From Diorhabda sublineata (taxonomy: Eukaryota; Arthropoda; Insecta; Coleoptera; Chrysomelidae), in the NCBI RefSeq assembly GCF_026230105.1, contig NC_079474.1:24570794-24634793 (forward strand): 64,000 nt of DNA, given 5' to 3'. Position 1 is the stretch's first letter; every line of letters begins with the position of its first letter. Both the position numbers and the translations under genes were made by a program. Below, piece after piece: positions 12,672-23,850 of the stretch. The notes under the pieces are model-generated. The model saw only the letters and a list, made by a program, of their open reading frames with translations, had not been told where the DNA came from and made no database searches.

Positions 12672-13394
12672 TCTAATATTTCTAAATGTTTATAACATTA
12701 TAGAAGTGTAGGTTTGCATTAGCAGAACTCCACAATGTATTCGCATACGACACATATAGGTTCCGTTTTGTATTTAATAAAGAAATATTGCTCACCCCAG
12801 TACTCTTAAAACACTCGTGTTGATTTTACGTGGATGTAATGTTGATATTGTGTCAAAAACACATCAATCAAAAAACATAAATGCTCCAATTAACTATACG
12901 CATCGGTCAAATCCCACCAACACTGTGGACAACAATACGATTATAGCTAATGCCGATTGCCATGTTGGTTGACATATACGCACAAAACTGAAATAAGCTG
13001 AAAACAGCTGGTAAATTTCACAACCTAAGGTAAAACTCGATATTAAATTATGGTTTAAACAAAAAAAAACAAAGAACAATTTGCAGTTGCTATTTATCTG
13101 ACAATGAAGTAGTACTTTTGGTTAACCTTGTGAAACAATACAAAGAAATGTTTCCGATATAAGCACAACAATTTAAAATAATGAATGGGACAATTTAAAC
13201 ATTTGCTCTAGGACGAATAACTTGTTGTTTTTGCGATGTGTCGACAATGTTGATAATTTCTTCATCATCATCGTCAGTAATTAAATATGAGGTGTGAATC
13301 TTAAATCATTTTACCTTTATAATAATGAAAACATGTGAATAATTTGGAAAAGTTAGGTTCTGATCCTCCGTTTCATGTTAAACTATCCCTCAGA
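12672..13394. other. Region with no recognised gene
   Basis: Nothing recognised up to the putative target-site bases of the Transib-like element at 13395-13399. Confidence 0.5.
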
Positions 13395-13402
13395 GCGCTG
13401 CA

Positions 13403-13436
13403 CATACGGGTATTTAAACAATCTGAGCGGCCATAA
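13403..13436 (+). repeat. Left terminal inverted repeat of the Transib-type element
   Basis: CATACGGGTATTTAAACAAT followed by CTGAGCGGCCATAA pairs with the reverse complement of 16079-16112 (CATACGGCTATTTTAACGAT then CTACACGGTCAAAA). I count about 26 of 34 positions identical. The base just outside reads GCA before CATACGG, giving CACATACG, vaguely like the CAC-starting heptamer of Transib ends and RAG signal sequences. Confidence 0.8.
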
Positions 13437-14049
13437 GTCCATTTTGCAAAATGCTAAACCGCTGGTTGAAGTAGATAGTAAATATTTTTGTTTGGACTTT
13501 TAATATTGAAAAAGTAGTGATGGATTTGGATATTGCAGGTAAATACTTACAAGTTTTGATGAAAATCAAATATTTTTATTTTAGTTTCATGGTAAGGGTT
13601 CGATTTTTAAGAAGTTATGCATATTACATCATTTTTTTTGTTTTTATTTTTGCTTAATATTATATATGTTAGCTTTAAGAATTGGCAAATCAAAAAATTT
13701 GCCGCGGAAAAGCGCGGATAAGTACTATTAATATTATTTTTTATAAGATCTTTATTACTTTCTTGCAATAATTTTGTGTTTATATGCTCGATGTGTTTAG
13801 GAAGAATTTACTTTTTTAAAAGCTTAAAACTAATATTTAGGATATTTATTATATAGACTAAGTGTTTGAAGACATTTTTGCGTGTTTTTAGTAAAAATTA
13901 AACAAATATAAAAACCTTAGGGATGTTTTCATACATTTGTTGTTAAAAAATTGGTTTTCTAAGCCGTGTGAAAATATCTGTAAAAAACACTATTAAGATG
14001 TTGGTGCAGTTTTAAATTATATGTTTTTGTTTAAGTTTCACCTAGTTCT

Positions 14050-15973
14050 TTGGGGGGTAAGTGTTATCACCCGAAAATATTTGAATGGATGCAGAGATTG
14101 AATTTACCTAATTTGGAAAAAAAACTTAATGGTTTGAAAGAGCAACTTTTGTTAGGTAAAGGTTATACTGAAGAGCAAATTAATAACTTCAAGCGCACTT
14201 TTGCTTATTTTAAAACACAAGTGAAACAAAGGTGGTTGAAATCCCACAAAAAGGAGGATGTTTTTATCAAGTACAACCGGACGTGGCTAGAAGGAACCAT
14301 TCAAATTCCTGTAGCTGGGCAAAGCCGACCAGGCCGACCGCTCAAGTCATTTGGAGAATCTAGTGAGCGCACCAAAAGAAGAAAAACCGAGGAGATTCGG
14401 TCGACATTAGATAAGGAAGTTATTGTTCATGTTGCTCAGACTGAATTGAGAAAATCTGGACAGAGAGACGCTTCAGAAATATTAAAGCAAATTACCTGCA
14501 CTACTCCAAAACGTGCAACTAAGTACAAAAAAGCATTTTGTGACTCTAAAACTAATGAGGTAGAGTCACTTACTGTAACAAAGGCTTTAGCTATGTTTGT
14601 TGATGCAGACTTAACTCGTCGACAATACGAAAGCATTAGAGTCACCAACAAAAAGTTTTTTCCATGTTATTCCCTTTTACAAAAGGCAACAAATGTGTTA
14701 TCCACCTTCGGAAGAAATTAGAGTAACAGCTACATGTGTCGAGTGTAATTTACAGCCTTTAATTGATCTGACCATTAAGCGCTTATCTATGTACCTGGCA
14801 GAAATCCTAATTAGCATAAAAGAAGAAGAGAGGGACAAACTAAAAATTATTTGTAAATGGGGTTGTGACGGCTCCCAACAATACCAATACAAACAAAAAT
14901 TTGAAAATGATTCCGATTCGTATTCAAATGTGTTTCAAAGCTGTTTTGTACCTCTGAAATTGATTGGTGGAAAAAACGATGAAAATGTACTCTGGGAAAA
15001 TCCAACACCATCCAAGGTACTGCAGACCTATAAGATTCCGATTTCAGAAAGAAAGTGTCGATGTTACGCTAGAAGAAATTGAGTACGTAAAAAAATCTGC
15101 GCAGTCACTAAACCCAACAGAAGTTGACTTAAATGGACAAAAGTTTTTGGTTAAGCACGTCTTCATCATGTTAATGGTAGACGGCAAAGTTTGCAACGCG
15201 GCCACTGGCACTAAATCTACATGCAAATGCTATTTATATGGAGCGACATCCAAGGAATTTAATAACTTGGATGTTCGAAAAGAAGTTAGTCCTGAGACTA
15301 CAGAGTTTGGGTTGTCAGTTTTACATGCAAGGATTTGTTTTTTTGAAAGCATTCTTCACTTAGCATATAAATTGCCAGTAAAAAAGTACCGCGAAAGAAA
15401 ATCTTAAGCTGAAAAATGTCTAGAAAAGGAAAAGAAACTAGAAATCCAAGCTAGATTTCGCAGGGAAACAGGGTTACTGGTTGATATGCCAAAATCAAAT
15501 TTTGGCAACACAAATGATGGCAACACGAGTAGAAAATTTTTTCAAGTGGGTATAAAATCGACACAGACAAATATGACCATTACGCAATGGGTACTGCTCG
15601 ATTGTATGTGAGTTTATACCCTTGGCACCCAATGACGCCAACCATGCACAAAATACTTATTCATGGTGCAAAAATAATAAAAGACGCATTGCTGCCCATT
15701 GGACAGCTTTCTGAAGAGGTTGCGGAAGCGCGAAACAAACATTTTAGAACATACCGTCAAGATTTTGCTCGAAAATTTTCCAGGAAAAACTGCAATAGGG
15801 ATATTTATAATCGGTTGCTTCTACGTTCAGATCCCCTTCTTACCAGCATGAGAAAAATTAAAAAAAAATTGGGTTCCTTTTTACCCGAAACCGTTAGTTT
15901 AATTGTAGCCGAGAAGCCAAATGAAAATGAAGATTCTTCAAGCAGCGAAGAAGAAAATATTTTCGATGACTAA
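14050..15973 (+). pseudogene. Transib/RAG1-like DDE transposase, frameshifted
   Basis: The protein family cuts and pastes the element in the nucleus and is the relative of the vertebrate RAG1 recombinase. In order I see: a DNA-binding core GRPLKSFGESSERTKRRKTE (14331-14390), comparable to the GRP-containing nonamer-binding region of RAG1; CYPPSEEIRVT (14695-14727); CKWGCDGSQQYQYKQKF (14854-14905) with the first catalytic Asp; NPTPS then RYCRPIRF (15000-15047); MVDGKVCNA (15175-15200) with a candidate second Asp; NDGNTSRKFF (15513-15541); YPWHPMTPTMHKILIHGA (15615-15670); and LSEEVAEARNKHFR (15708-15750) with the candidate Glu. The frame changes near 14690, near 15015 and near 15540, there is a stop at 15405, and about 40 residues seem missing before SGYKID. 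The protein ends in an acidic tail at 15973. The first in-frame codon is a TTG, so a true start or upstream exon is not established. Assignments of catalytic residues are from memory of the family. Confidence 0.85.
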
Positions 15974-16078
15974 AAATGTTTTTGTTATTTCATTTTAATA
16001 AATATGCTCAAATAACACATTTAAGAGTTTTTTTTTATATACTAATATCATTTAGAATCAATAGAAGCAAAAATATAT

Positions 16079-16112
16079 TTTTGACCGTGTAGATCGTTAA
16101 AATAGCCGTATG
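16079..16112 (-). repeat. Right terminal inverted repeat of the Transib-type element
   Basis: This is the inverted partner of 13403-13436, ending AAAATAGCCGTATG at 16112. It lies 106 bases after the transposase stop. GCGCT follows directly at 16113. Confidence 0.8.
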
Positions 16113-16352
16113 GCGCTAGCAACGCATAAAGCGTAGTTTTTAGGTAAACGCTTTGATCGGAACGGTCAAAAAATCAGAAATGGAATATTGTACAAAAATG
16201 AGAAAAATTACATTTTCTCCACAAGCGCAAATAAAAAAAATACGTCATATACATCACTTTTTCTACGAATGAGCTGTTTTTACGTGTTCAAGACTCATGT
16301 TTTTGGAAAGTAACTTCTGCAAGGTAATTTCGCTCCAACACATTTTCCTTGA

Positions 16353-16670
16353 TTAAAATTTTAGCCGAGGTCGAAGTTCATGGAGGAACCTACAAGTTTC
16401 CACAATATTGTTGTATCCAAGTTCTAGTGGAACTGTATGCTGATTCGATTCTACTCCACTCTTTGGTATTCTCCTAATGTTAGTCAAATATTTATTGATA
16501 TAGGACTCTGCAACATTGATGAATTTCCAGCCCCCATGGTATTTTAGATTAATACATCTACTACAGCCAAAATAGTATATAATTTCAGATCCGAAAATTG
16601 TGAAAATTTCACATTTCTGTTTTCGAATATATTTGTATGATTTCCATTTAAAAAGTGCCCGTAATTTCAT
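16353..16670 (-). pseudogene. Crypton-like tyrosine recombinase, C-terminal fragment
   Basis: The reverse strand carries a 105-codon open frame whose middle reads NLKYHGGWKFINVAESYI (about 16500-16556). This corresponds to the catalytic end of the insect Crypton-like tyrosine recombinases, usually LKRHGGW..xxVAEGYI, with the box II His and the nucleophilic Tyr retained but the preceding Arg changed to Tyr. The residues on both sides do not match the family in any way I recognise, so only a short exon-sized piece survives. Related pieces lie at 27494-27958 and 41915-42387, both also on the reverse strand. It sits 240 bases beyond the Transib end. Confidence 0.6.
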
Positions 16671-17802
16671 TTTATTTTATTATAAACCAGCTCAAATTAT
16701 AATAATTATGGTACTCCTCAGCATCGAGTACTAGGACCATAACATTGATGGTTTCAATTCTCTTGAGTATTCAAATCAGCAAAGAGTATTCACAACAAGA
16801 ATTCACCTTGCTTGCTTCCTTCATTACTTAAAACTATTGCAAGCTTCATATTATTGTCTTGATGTCTTTGGTAGCAAATTATTACCGGCATCAGATGCTT
16901 TTCGCACTATATCTGGAGGTATATTTTCAAACTGTGCATCTGCTATTTCATTATAATTAATATCCAACAATATCAACTGAAAGTTGGCAGTAATAATAAT
17001 TTCCTAATATTTTCGTCGTATAGCGATGAAAACGCCGGAAAATATTTTTATAGCTACGTATTATGCGTGGTATTGCGTCGTCAAAATAAAAAATATGCTA
17101 TATCAATTTTACATGTAACAATTCAGGGTTGAATTCAGTTACAGTAGTGTCAATATATAATGGTGGTTATTGCTTGAGAAACTCTTTGTTTTGATGGTAT
17201 GGAAGCACTGAGAAAAATTAAAAATCATAACCTAATTATTTTTATTTTCTTTTATTTTTGAAGTACACAAATTAATCTCTTTGATTGAAGCCATATAATT
17301 TACTTCGTCCTTTCTCCTTCACAACTAGATCACGTATCTATCTGATGTTAAAGTTTCTATAGGTCAACATTTACATCGCGTGTGAACCCCGAATATGTTT
17401 ACTGGAGCCTAGCATGTGTGCTAGCTTAGGTATACATGGGAATCACTTATTATATATGAATAATGTAGATTTTACAAACACCCTCTCTACAGTCTAGAAG
17501 TTCTGGCTACTTTATTTTCAACGGAAAATTTTCCTGTGCTACATAAATGTAGAAAATAAGTTGTATTTAAAATTCATATGTATGACGCGTTAATTTAGAT
17601 TGGTCTGCTGTCCTAATTAAAACGTGGAATAGAAGTTCAATTCAGCATTATTAATAAAATCGAACAAGGTTGGAATATTGTTCATTTCAGTTAATTATAA
17701 ATAGAATATTTGTTGGCCACAAATGTGTTCACTTATTACAAAAATAATTCAATCATACTACGTCAAAATAATAAATACGAGAGATTGAATTTGTGAATAA
17801 TA
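16671..17802. other. AT-rich region with no recognised gene
   Basis: No feature recognised up to the TA target site of the next element. Confidence 0.5.
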
Positions 17803-17804
17803 TA

Positions 17805-18140
17805 CTATGCGGTCATATGTATGGAATAAATTAATTTTAGCGTTATTTTCAACTATGTGGTAAAAGTCTGGAATAGGTCGATTTTTATTCCTAAATTGAC
17901 AATTTACAGGATGAAAATATCATCCCTCTGAATATTAAGAATCCCCTGGAAAATTTCAAATAAGGAAGGGGACTGTGTGGCACCTTATTGGAAAGGGATT
18001 TTATTCCTCTGTTAAGCAATATAAAGTTTTTTTTTTTAATTTGGTGCACTAATAACTGAGAAAGATAATTTTTTAGAAGTAAAATTTTATTAATGTGTAT
18101 CACAAAACTTTACGTAGAATGAAGATAATGATGTCGCATA
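17805..18140 (+). repeat. Left long inverted repeat of the 17.8-kb element
   Basis: Pairs with 19389-19712. Landmarks are the tip at 17805, CCTCTGTTAAGCAATATAAA at 18006-18025, and the inner edge near GATGTCGCATAA at 18129-18140. Confidence 0.8.
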
Positions 18141-18410
18141 ATCCGTTATCCTAACTTTTGAATTAACAATATTGTTTGATCTATTGAAATATATTTAAGA
18201 CATAACGTATTTTGGTATCTGTTCTGCTAAAGATCAGGAAAAAAATCTTCGAAGATACTAAAACATTGGTCAAAAAGCCAAATAAACCATTGATATGAAT
18301 ATAATAGGATGCTGTCATTTAGGTATTTAAAGTACTAAAAGACGTCAGTACAATATTTGTGCGTGAATTTAATTATTGCTCACTTGTCCGAGACTCAAAG
18401 AATTTTAATT

Positions 18411-19362
18411 ATGATTGGTTGTGGTAATAAAACAAAAACTCAACAGGAGGTATGTGAAATTTTCAATAATAAATACCCTGATCAACACGATTAGCAGTAT
18501 ACAATTAGCAAAATTGACAAAACGGTTTCGTGAAACTAGACATGTAAAAAATATTGAAAAACCAGGTAGAAATGTTCAATTTACTGATGAAAAAAATTCA
18601 CATGTTCTTCAAGTGATTGAGGAGAATGCGCATAAGACAACTCGAGAACCTGAAGAAAAATACTACCCTAACAAAGTTCAGTTGGTTCAGGAGTGAAATG
18701 AAGATGATCCTGATAAGACAAGATTTCTGTAAATTGATGATGTACAGAATTATCGCAGATTTGCAGTTCATAAACAAAAAGTTTTTTTCTAATGAAGCGA
18801 CGTTTTATTTAAACGGAATGGTTTAGAAACAGAACTGTACAGGAGCATTGGAGCAAAGAAAATCTCCACTGGATGTGTGAGGCTCACACTCAATATCCTA
18901 AAAAAAAGTGAACGTTTGGGCTGGTATCATTAATAATAATATTATTGGCGCTTATTTATTTTTTGAGGGCACAGTTAATGCTGAGTTTTATCTAGATTTT
19001 TTATTAACTTCAAATGAGATGGATCGATCTATTCACTAACAACAAGACGGAGAACGTATAGTTAAAAATTATTTAAACGAGTTTTTTCCCAATAGGTGGA
19101 TTCGAAGATATGGAACAATCGAATGGGCGGTTAAATCACCCGATTTGACTCCTCTCGATCACTTCTTATGGGGTTATTGAAAATCTAGAGTATATTTCAA
19201 TAAACCAGCTGATATTGCTGATTTAAAAGTTGGGATGACAAGAGAAATTAACAAAATAACCCCTGAGGTCATACAGAATGTTGTACGGGAATTCCAAAAT
19301 CGCCCTGTTATTATGAAGAAGTAAATAGTGGTCATTTTGAACATTTAATCAAATTGTTAAGT
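18411..19362 (+). pseudogene. Tc1/mariner-group (DDE_3-type) transposase, many stops
   Basis: A heavily decayed forward transposase. Recognisable pieces are an N-terminal helix-turn-helix remnant near 18411-18480, VNVWAGIINNNIIGAYLF (about 18909-18962), EFYLDFL near 18984-19004, QQDGE at 19039-19053 (second catalytic Asp), IEWAVKSPDLTPLDHFLWGY (19119-19178, third catalytic Asp) and a C-terminal GHFEHLI near 19330-19351. At least ten stops or frame changes separate these. SPDLTPLDxFLWG and the HFEHL tail place it with the transposase at 37136-38195. No function is possible. Confidence 0.85.
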
Positions 19363-19388
19363 ACATTGAAAAATACCTTCTAAATATT

Positions 19389-19712
19389 GTGCGACATTAT
19401 TATCTTCATTCTACGTAAAGTTTTGTGATAAAGACGTTATTAAAATTTTACATATTAAAAATTGATTTTCTCAGTTATGATGGCACCAAATTTGAAAAAA
19501 AAACATTATATTGCTTAACAGAGGAGTAAAATCCTTTTCCCATAAGTTAATACACGACCCCATTTCTTATTTAAAATTTTCGAGGGGATGCTTATAATTC
19601 AGAGGGGTTGCTGAAGGTAAATTTTCAATAAAATCGATCTACATGAGGTTTCTTTCACATAGTATATAATAACCCTAAAATTGAATATATTCCATACATA
19701 TGGACCGCATTG
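19389..19712 (-). repeat. Right long inverted repeat of the 17.8-kb element
   Basis: Inverted partner of 17805-18140; the tip is CCATACATATGGACCGCATT ending with G at 19712 and is followed by TA. Confidence 0.8.
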
Positions 19713-19714
19713 TA

Positions 19715-21283
19715 TATTTTAGTATGTTAGGGTCGTACAACTTTTAAAGATATGTGAAATATCCTTAATTTTACATCATAAGTATACAACGACTGTATAA
19801 AGACGATACATAAAGATCAACCTGTCTGTCTGTTTCAGTATCTTGATATGGCTTAATGGTGCAATTATCAATAAGCATGAAATTTGATTTTCAAAAAATA
19901 AGTTGTCACGAGATTCAAGTATATTATAAAACGCATATCATTAGGAAAATTGTTACTTTAAGTTATCTACGTGTAATGTTAGTTACACAGAGATAATTCA
20001 ATTGTTCAGAAAAATGAACACTTATTTTTCTACATAATCATTTGCAACAGTTTTAAAATCATACTGCATTTATATTTGAAGAATTTGGCGAACAAATTTG
20101 CTATTTGATAACCCTTTTGTTTCATTAAAATAACTTTTGTTTTAGAATAATTTTACTATATATACTATTATATTAACTTTATTATATTAACTCAAAAATT
20201 CATGCTCATTACTAGCTCTTGGTCTATAACTTACAAAAATGGTGGTTTGTATACATATCGTTTCCTATTCTCTTCCTCCATGTGGTAACATGGAGGTAAC
20301 AGCTCGTTCCATTGTTGATCACCAAAGAATTATTTGAAAGTTGCTAGTAACGAGATCTAGTTGTACGGAGGATGATCAGACACATCACAGCCAATAACCT
20401 GTATGAGTTTTTTGTCATGCATGTAGACGGACAATATCGTGGAAAACAACACAACATTTTGACAGTAATTCTCGACGCTTGTTCTGTATTGTTTGGCCTG
20501 ATGGTAAGAAACAAATCAGTAAAATGATTTTTTTATCCCAAAAAACGGAGCTCATGCATTTTCTGGTTTCCAGATTTGCTTACGTTTAAGAAGTGTGCCT
20601 GCATTCCATTTGTTGTTAATTTCTGGTGTGTCGTAAGTTTCATTCGCTGTGACTATCCGACAAAGAAAATCATCCTTGTCGTCATTGTAGCTAATCAAAA
20701 ACTGTGCATCGCCCCCCATCCGTTGTGTTTTGTGCGATCTGAAAATGGCGTATAGAAACGGAATTTATATGGTAGCTATACCTTATATAATGAAAAAAAT
20801 CTAGTATCTACGTCAATCGGCTCGTTACAACTAGAAATGGCAATGTCTTTAGGAATTGAATAAACACATTAATTTTTTTGTTACCTAAAAAACTATCTTA
20901 AAAATTACAACATTATTGTTCATGTAATGTCAGGTGTACAACTCGATTTTGTCACAATTTTATGACTATAAGTAAAATTTCGGAGCATTTCAACGGTTTC
21001 AAAAGACTTCATTTAAACGAATTCAATTCGATTATCATATTTATTATGAATATTTGCTGCGGTCATTGGCAATGACACATTAAACTAAGTGACAAAATTA
21101 TAATTGTTATTTTTAAAAATCCAACTGGTTTTTTCCAACAAAAAATAAACATAGAAGCTGAAAATTTTCAGATCATTATTATTTCAAATGAGGCATCTCA
21201 GGAATAACAGATATTTAAATACAATGCATATTAGTCCGGGAACCAGCAACAGAAATACACGACCAAGTTCCTCTTATGAGATA
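19715..21283. other. AT-rich region with no recognised gene
   Basis: No gene or repeat recognised. Two short reading frames have no motif. Confidence 0.5.
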
Positions 21284-21764
21284 ACTAGTTTTTACCCACG
21301 GCTTCGCTCGCATCGAATCCATTAAATAAGTATCAGAAATCATTATAAGAGAAAAGAACGAACTCTGTAGCTATATTAGAACCTGAGATATAGATCTTTG
21401 AATGTAGAAAAATTGCCAAAAATCTACAAAAATCCATAACTCCACATTGAATGTCTGCGCCTAGCTCCTCTCCAACTGAACTGACTTAAGTGTTCAAAAA
21501 CTCAAAAGAGAGAAGGTGTTTCAGCGAGTGTTCTTAAACCAAAACGAAGTCTCTATCTTGAATTGAATCTGAGATATTGAGGATAGAACGTGTGTATGTG
21601 AAAATGTATAACTTGAGAATGGTGAAAATTAGATGAAATACGATGGTTGATGGCTGATCTGTGCATCAATACCTTTAATTGAAAAAAAAATTAAGCAAAT
21701 CGGTTGGGTAGAACGCCTGAACGGACTCGGAATGGAAATCATCAATTTGTTTAATATATAGATT
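21284..21764 (+). repeat. Short interspersed repeat bounded by ACTAG...CGGCTTCGC and TATATAGATT
   Basis: The segment opens with ACTAGTTTTTACCCACGGCT and TCGCTCGCAT and closes with AAATCGGTTGGGTAGAACG, then TTTAATATATAGATT. This pairing of a 'cggcttcgctcgc' start with a 'tatagatt' end is typical of widely dispersed non-autonomous insect repeats, often tied to LINEs. About 480 bp, with no coding content. I did not find a second copy in the window, so the boundaries come from the family pattern alone. Confidence 0.5.
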
Positions 21765-23299
21765 GGTAGAATACATCAGAAAGTTGTATAATGTGTGAAC
21801 GTCAGTTGCGACTCGGTGGGTGGGATGAGATGAGAAAAAAAAGAAATTTAGTCATTTCCTGTCAAGTGAAAATGTGTGATACTGTAATTATCCCAATATC
21901 TCAAGCAAACAAAATAATCAGCTTACTATACTATAGTGTATACCATGAAAAAACAATTTATATTTCAGTGATTTCCTCTCAAATAAAAATTCTATGGTGG
22001 ATAGCTTATAAGTAACTGTGAATAAATATATAAGTCAGCTGACTATATATCAGTGGAAAAACCGTCAGTTATTACGTAGGAGTAAAGCGGAAGCATCTAT
22101 TGCATCAGTTGACCAGGTTTTCCTCGACTCACAGCTAGCTGATTGTTTCTATATATTACAGCAGTATATTAACAATCAGCTTACAAATTTTCAGGTGGGA
22201 GGAAATGACTGAGCCGCAGCTCACGTTCACTGGACTTTACTACATAACTCTCTGATGCATATCACCAATTATCTTTGAAAGGAAATAATTAACCAAATTT
22301 TCCCCTGGCTCCCGGAGTATATTCAGCTAGCTACCTCTTTTTATATATACCTAATAAATGGTACCTCAGCGGTAATAATATGCAAATTACTGCTTATGAA
22401 TATTTGCATAACACGATACAAAATTGGTAAACAAGCGTGATAAGGGTTAGTTTCTTATCTATATTGATTTATTTTTTGCATTTTTCCGCATTATGATATG
22501 AACAAAAACTGAAGCAATTTCAAATAATCGTTTATGTACCTAAAATTACTAATGAAAAAAAAGAAGTAGGAAGCAGACAGAATGGAAATAAATGGTAGAG
22601 AATACACTTGATTATGAAATATTATACAGAATTACTGAGATAGAGATAAACAAATATATATTCATCTTAGTATATTCCTAGCAATGGAACAGCAACTATT
22701 TCACGTAAAACAGAAAATTATTTTATCTACTGAACAACAAAATCCAAGATCCAGATAAATGAAAGTGAATCACTATAAAGAAACATAAATGAGATTGTAT
22801 ATTATAACATTAACAAATATACATTTAAAAAGAGCACGTTAAATTAGTAGAAATGGTTCATTACTCAATATGATAAGTAATGAATATGAGAATATGATTT
22901 TTACACTCACAAATCTGAGAAAAATTTTATCATGTTTCCTAGACACATAGAAGATGCCTTATCAGATATTCTAATCACCATAAACGATACCGTGAAAGAA
23001 GAGATCATGAACAGTAACCTCAACTTAGCCAAAAGTTCATTCTATTCTTCTTTGGTAAGCAGTTGAATTCAGATTGCCTCTTAGAGAGTTGAAGATCCAG
23101 TTATTATTATATTGTCATCTTAGCTGATAGAATGGGTCAGATATTCATTGCACAAGATACCATGAGACGGGACCAGTACAAGCATATACTAGAAATTCGC
23201 CGGCAGCTATAATTCGAAAAATTGTCCTCTGATGCTTCAGAATAAATCTTTATGTATAATTCGGTACAGTGCCACAAAGAAAACAGTGAAACTACTTTC
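21765..23299. other. AT-rich region with no recognised gene
   Basis: Two forward frames (21791-22015, 22018-22212) are open but match nothing I know. The remainder is AT-rich and blank. Confidence 0.45.
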
Positions 23300-23850
23300 T
23301 TAGCTGAGTCACTAGTATACCCTGTAGTATATATACCCCATAGCTGTGATTATAGCCAATGGTGGCAGCAGTAGATTGTAGGTTGTTCTAGGTTTTGGAT
23401 TTATTTTTACTCTGCACCTAAAAGATATTTTGTACAGGGCTCTACATCTTATTGTTCTGCCGGGTACATAGACTCCTCCCAAAGGAGGCTATTTTACTAG
23501 GGTTCTCATGTCCCCTAAGTTTTAGTAGAGCTCTGATGTTTCCATGGCTCACTCGCATAATCTGCCATTCCCATCGTCGTAAGGTGGAAATTGTCGTTTC
23601 ATTACGAGAAGTTTTTCAGACTTCTTAACTGATATAGTTATGAGTCTTTTGGATTATCTTGGGGTTGGAATGTTTCTCTAGTAAAACGCCTTATGATTCT
23701 TTAGCAATTTGTTCTGTTCGTTATTGATGTGGCGTCTCGTGAAGCCAGAGTAGGGTTCTGGTTTAAGTCGTTGCCTCTTTTTTGGCAACGGTGTCTGCTT
23801 CCTCATTTCCTAGTATATCCTGGTGGCCTTAAAGCCATATTAAGGTTACG
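23300..23850 (-). pseudogene. LINE RNase H and C-terminal tail, decayed (jockey-like)
   Basis: On the reverse strand GHQDILGNEEADTVAKKEA (about 23833-23775, just after a stop) is the last catalytic block of a retrotransposon RNase H (GHxGxxGNExAD). It is followed at the expected distance by a zinc-ribbon-like tail: CE*AMETSE then a decayed HLL region near 23560-23530, and RTLVK..PLGGVY near 23500-23465. Upstream RNase H and reverse transcriptase are missing and stops are frequent. It is a truncated LINE copy from a different family than those at 5.1 and 60.5 kb, judged by the unlike 3' region. Confidence 0.65.

Larger units (their letters stand above)
13403..16112 (+). mobile_element. Transib-type (RAG1-related) DNA transposon, inactive
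   Basis: A 2.7-kb DNA transposon is bounded by imperfect terminal inverted repeats starting CATACGG at both ends and enclosing a single forward transposase pseudogene. The bases GCGCT occur immediately outside the right end (16113-16117) and three bases outside the left end (13395-13399); a GC-rich 5-bp target duplication is expected for Transib, but the left offset leaves this unproven. The interior between the left repeat and the coding region is AT-rich and noncoding. The transposase has at least three frame breaks, so the copy cannot move by itself. The neighbouring 16353-16670 segment is from an unrelated recombinase family. Confidence 0.85.
17805..19712 (+). mobile_element. Tc1/mariner-group transposon with long inverted repeats, dead
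   Basis: This 1.9-kb element lies between TA dinucleotides (17803-17804 and 19713-19714), the target duplication of the superfamily. The outer ends pair as CTATGCGGTCATATGTATGG against CAATGCGGTCCATATGTATG, and similarity between the two arms continues inward for some 330 bases (for example CTTTACGTAGAATGAAGATA near 18105-18127 mirrored at 19397-19421). A forward transposase pseudogene fills the interior. The arms are clearly diverged and contain small indels, so the insertion is old. The long-arm architecture and the transposase motifs match the element at 36736-38728, though the ends have different sequence. Confidence 0.9.
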
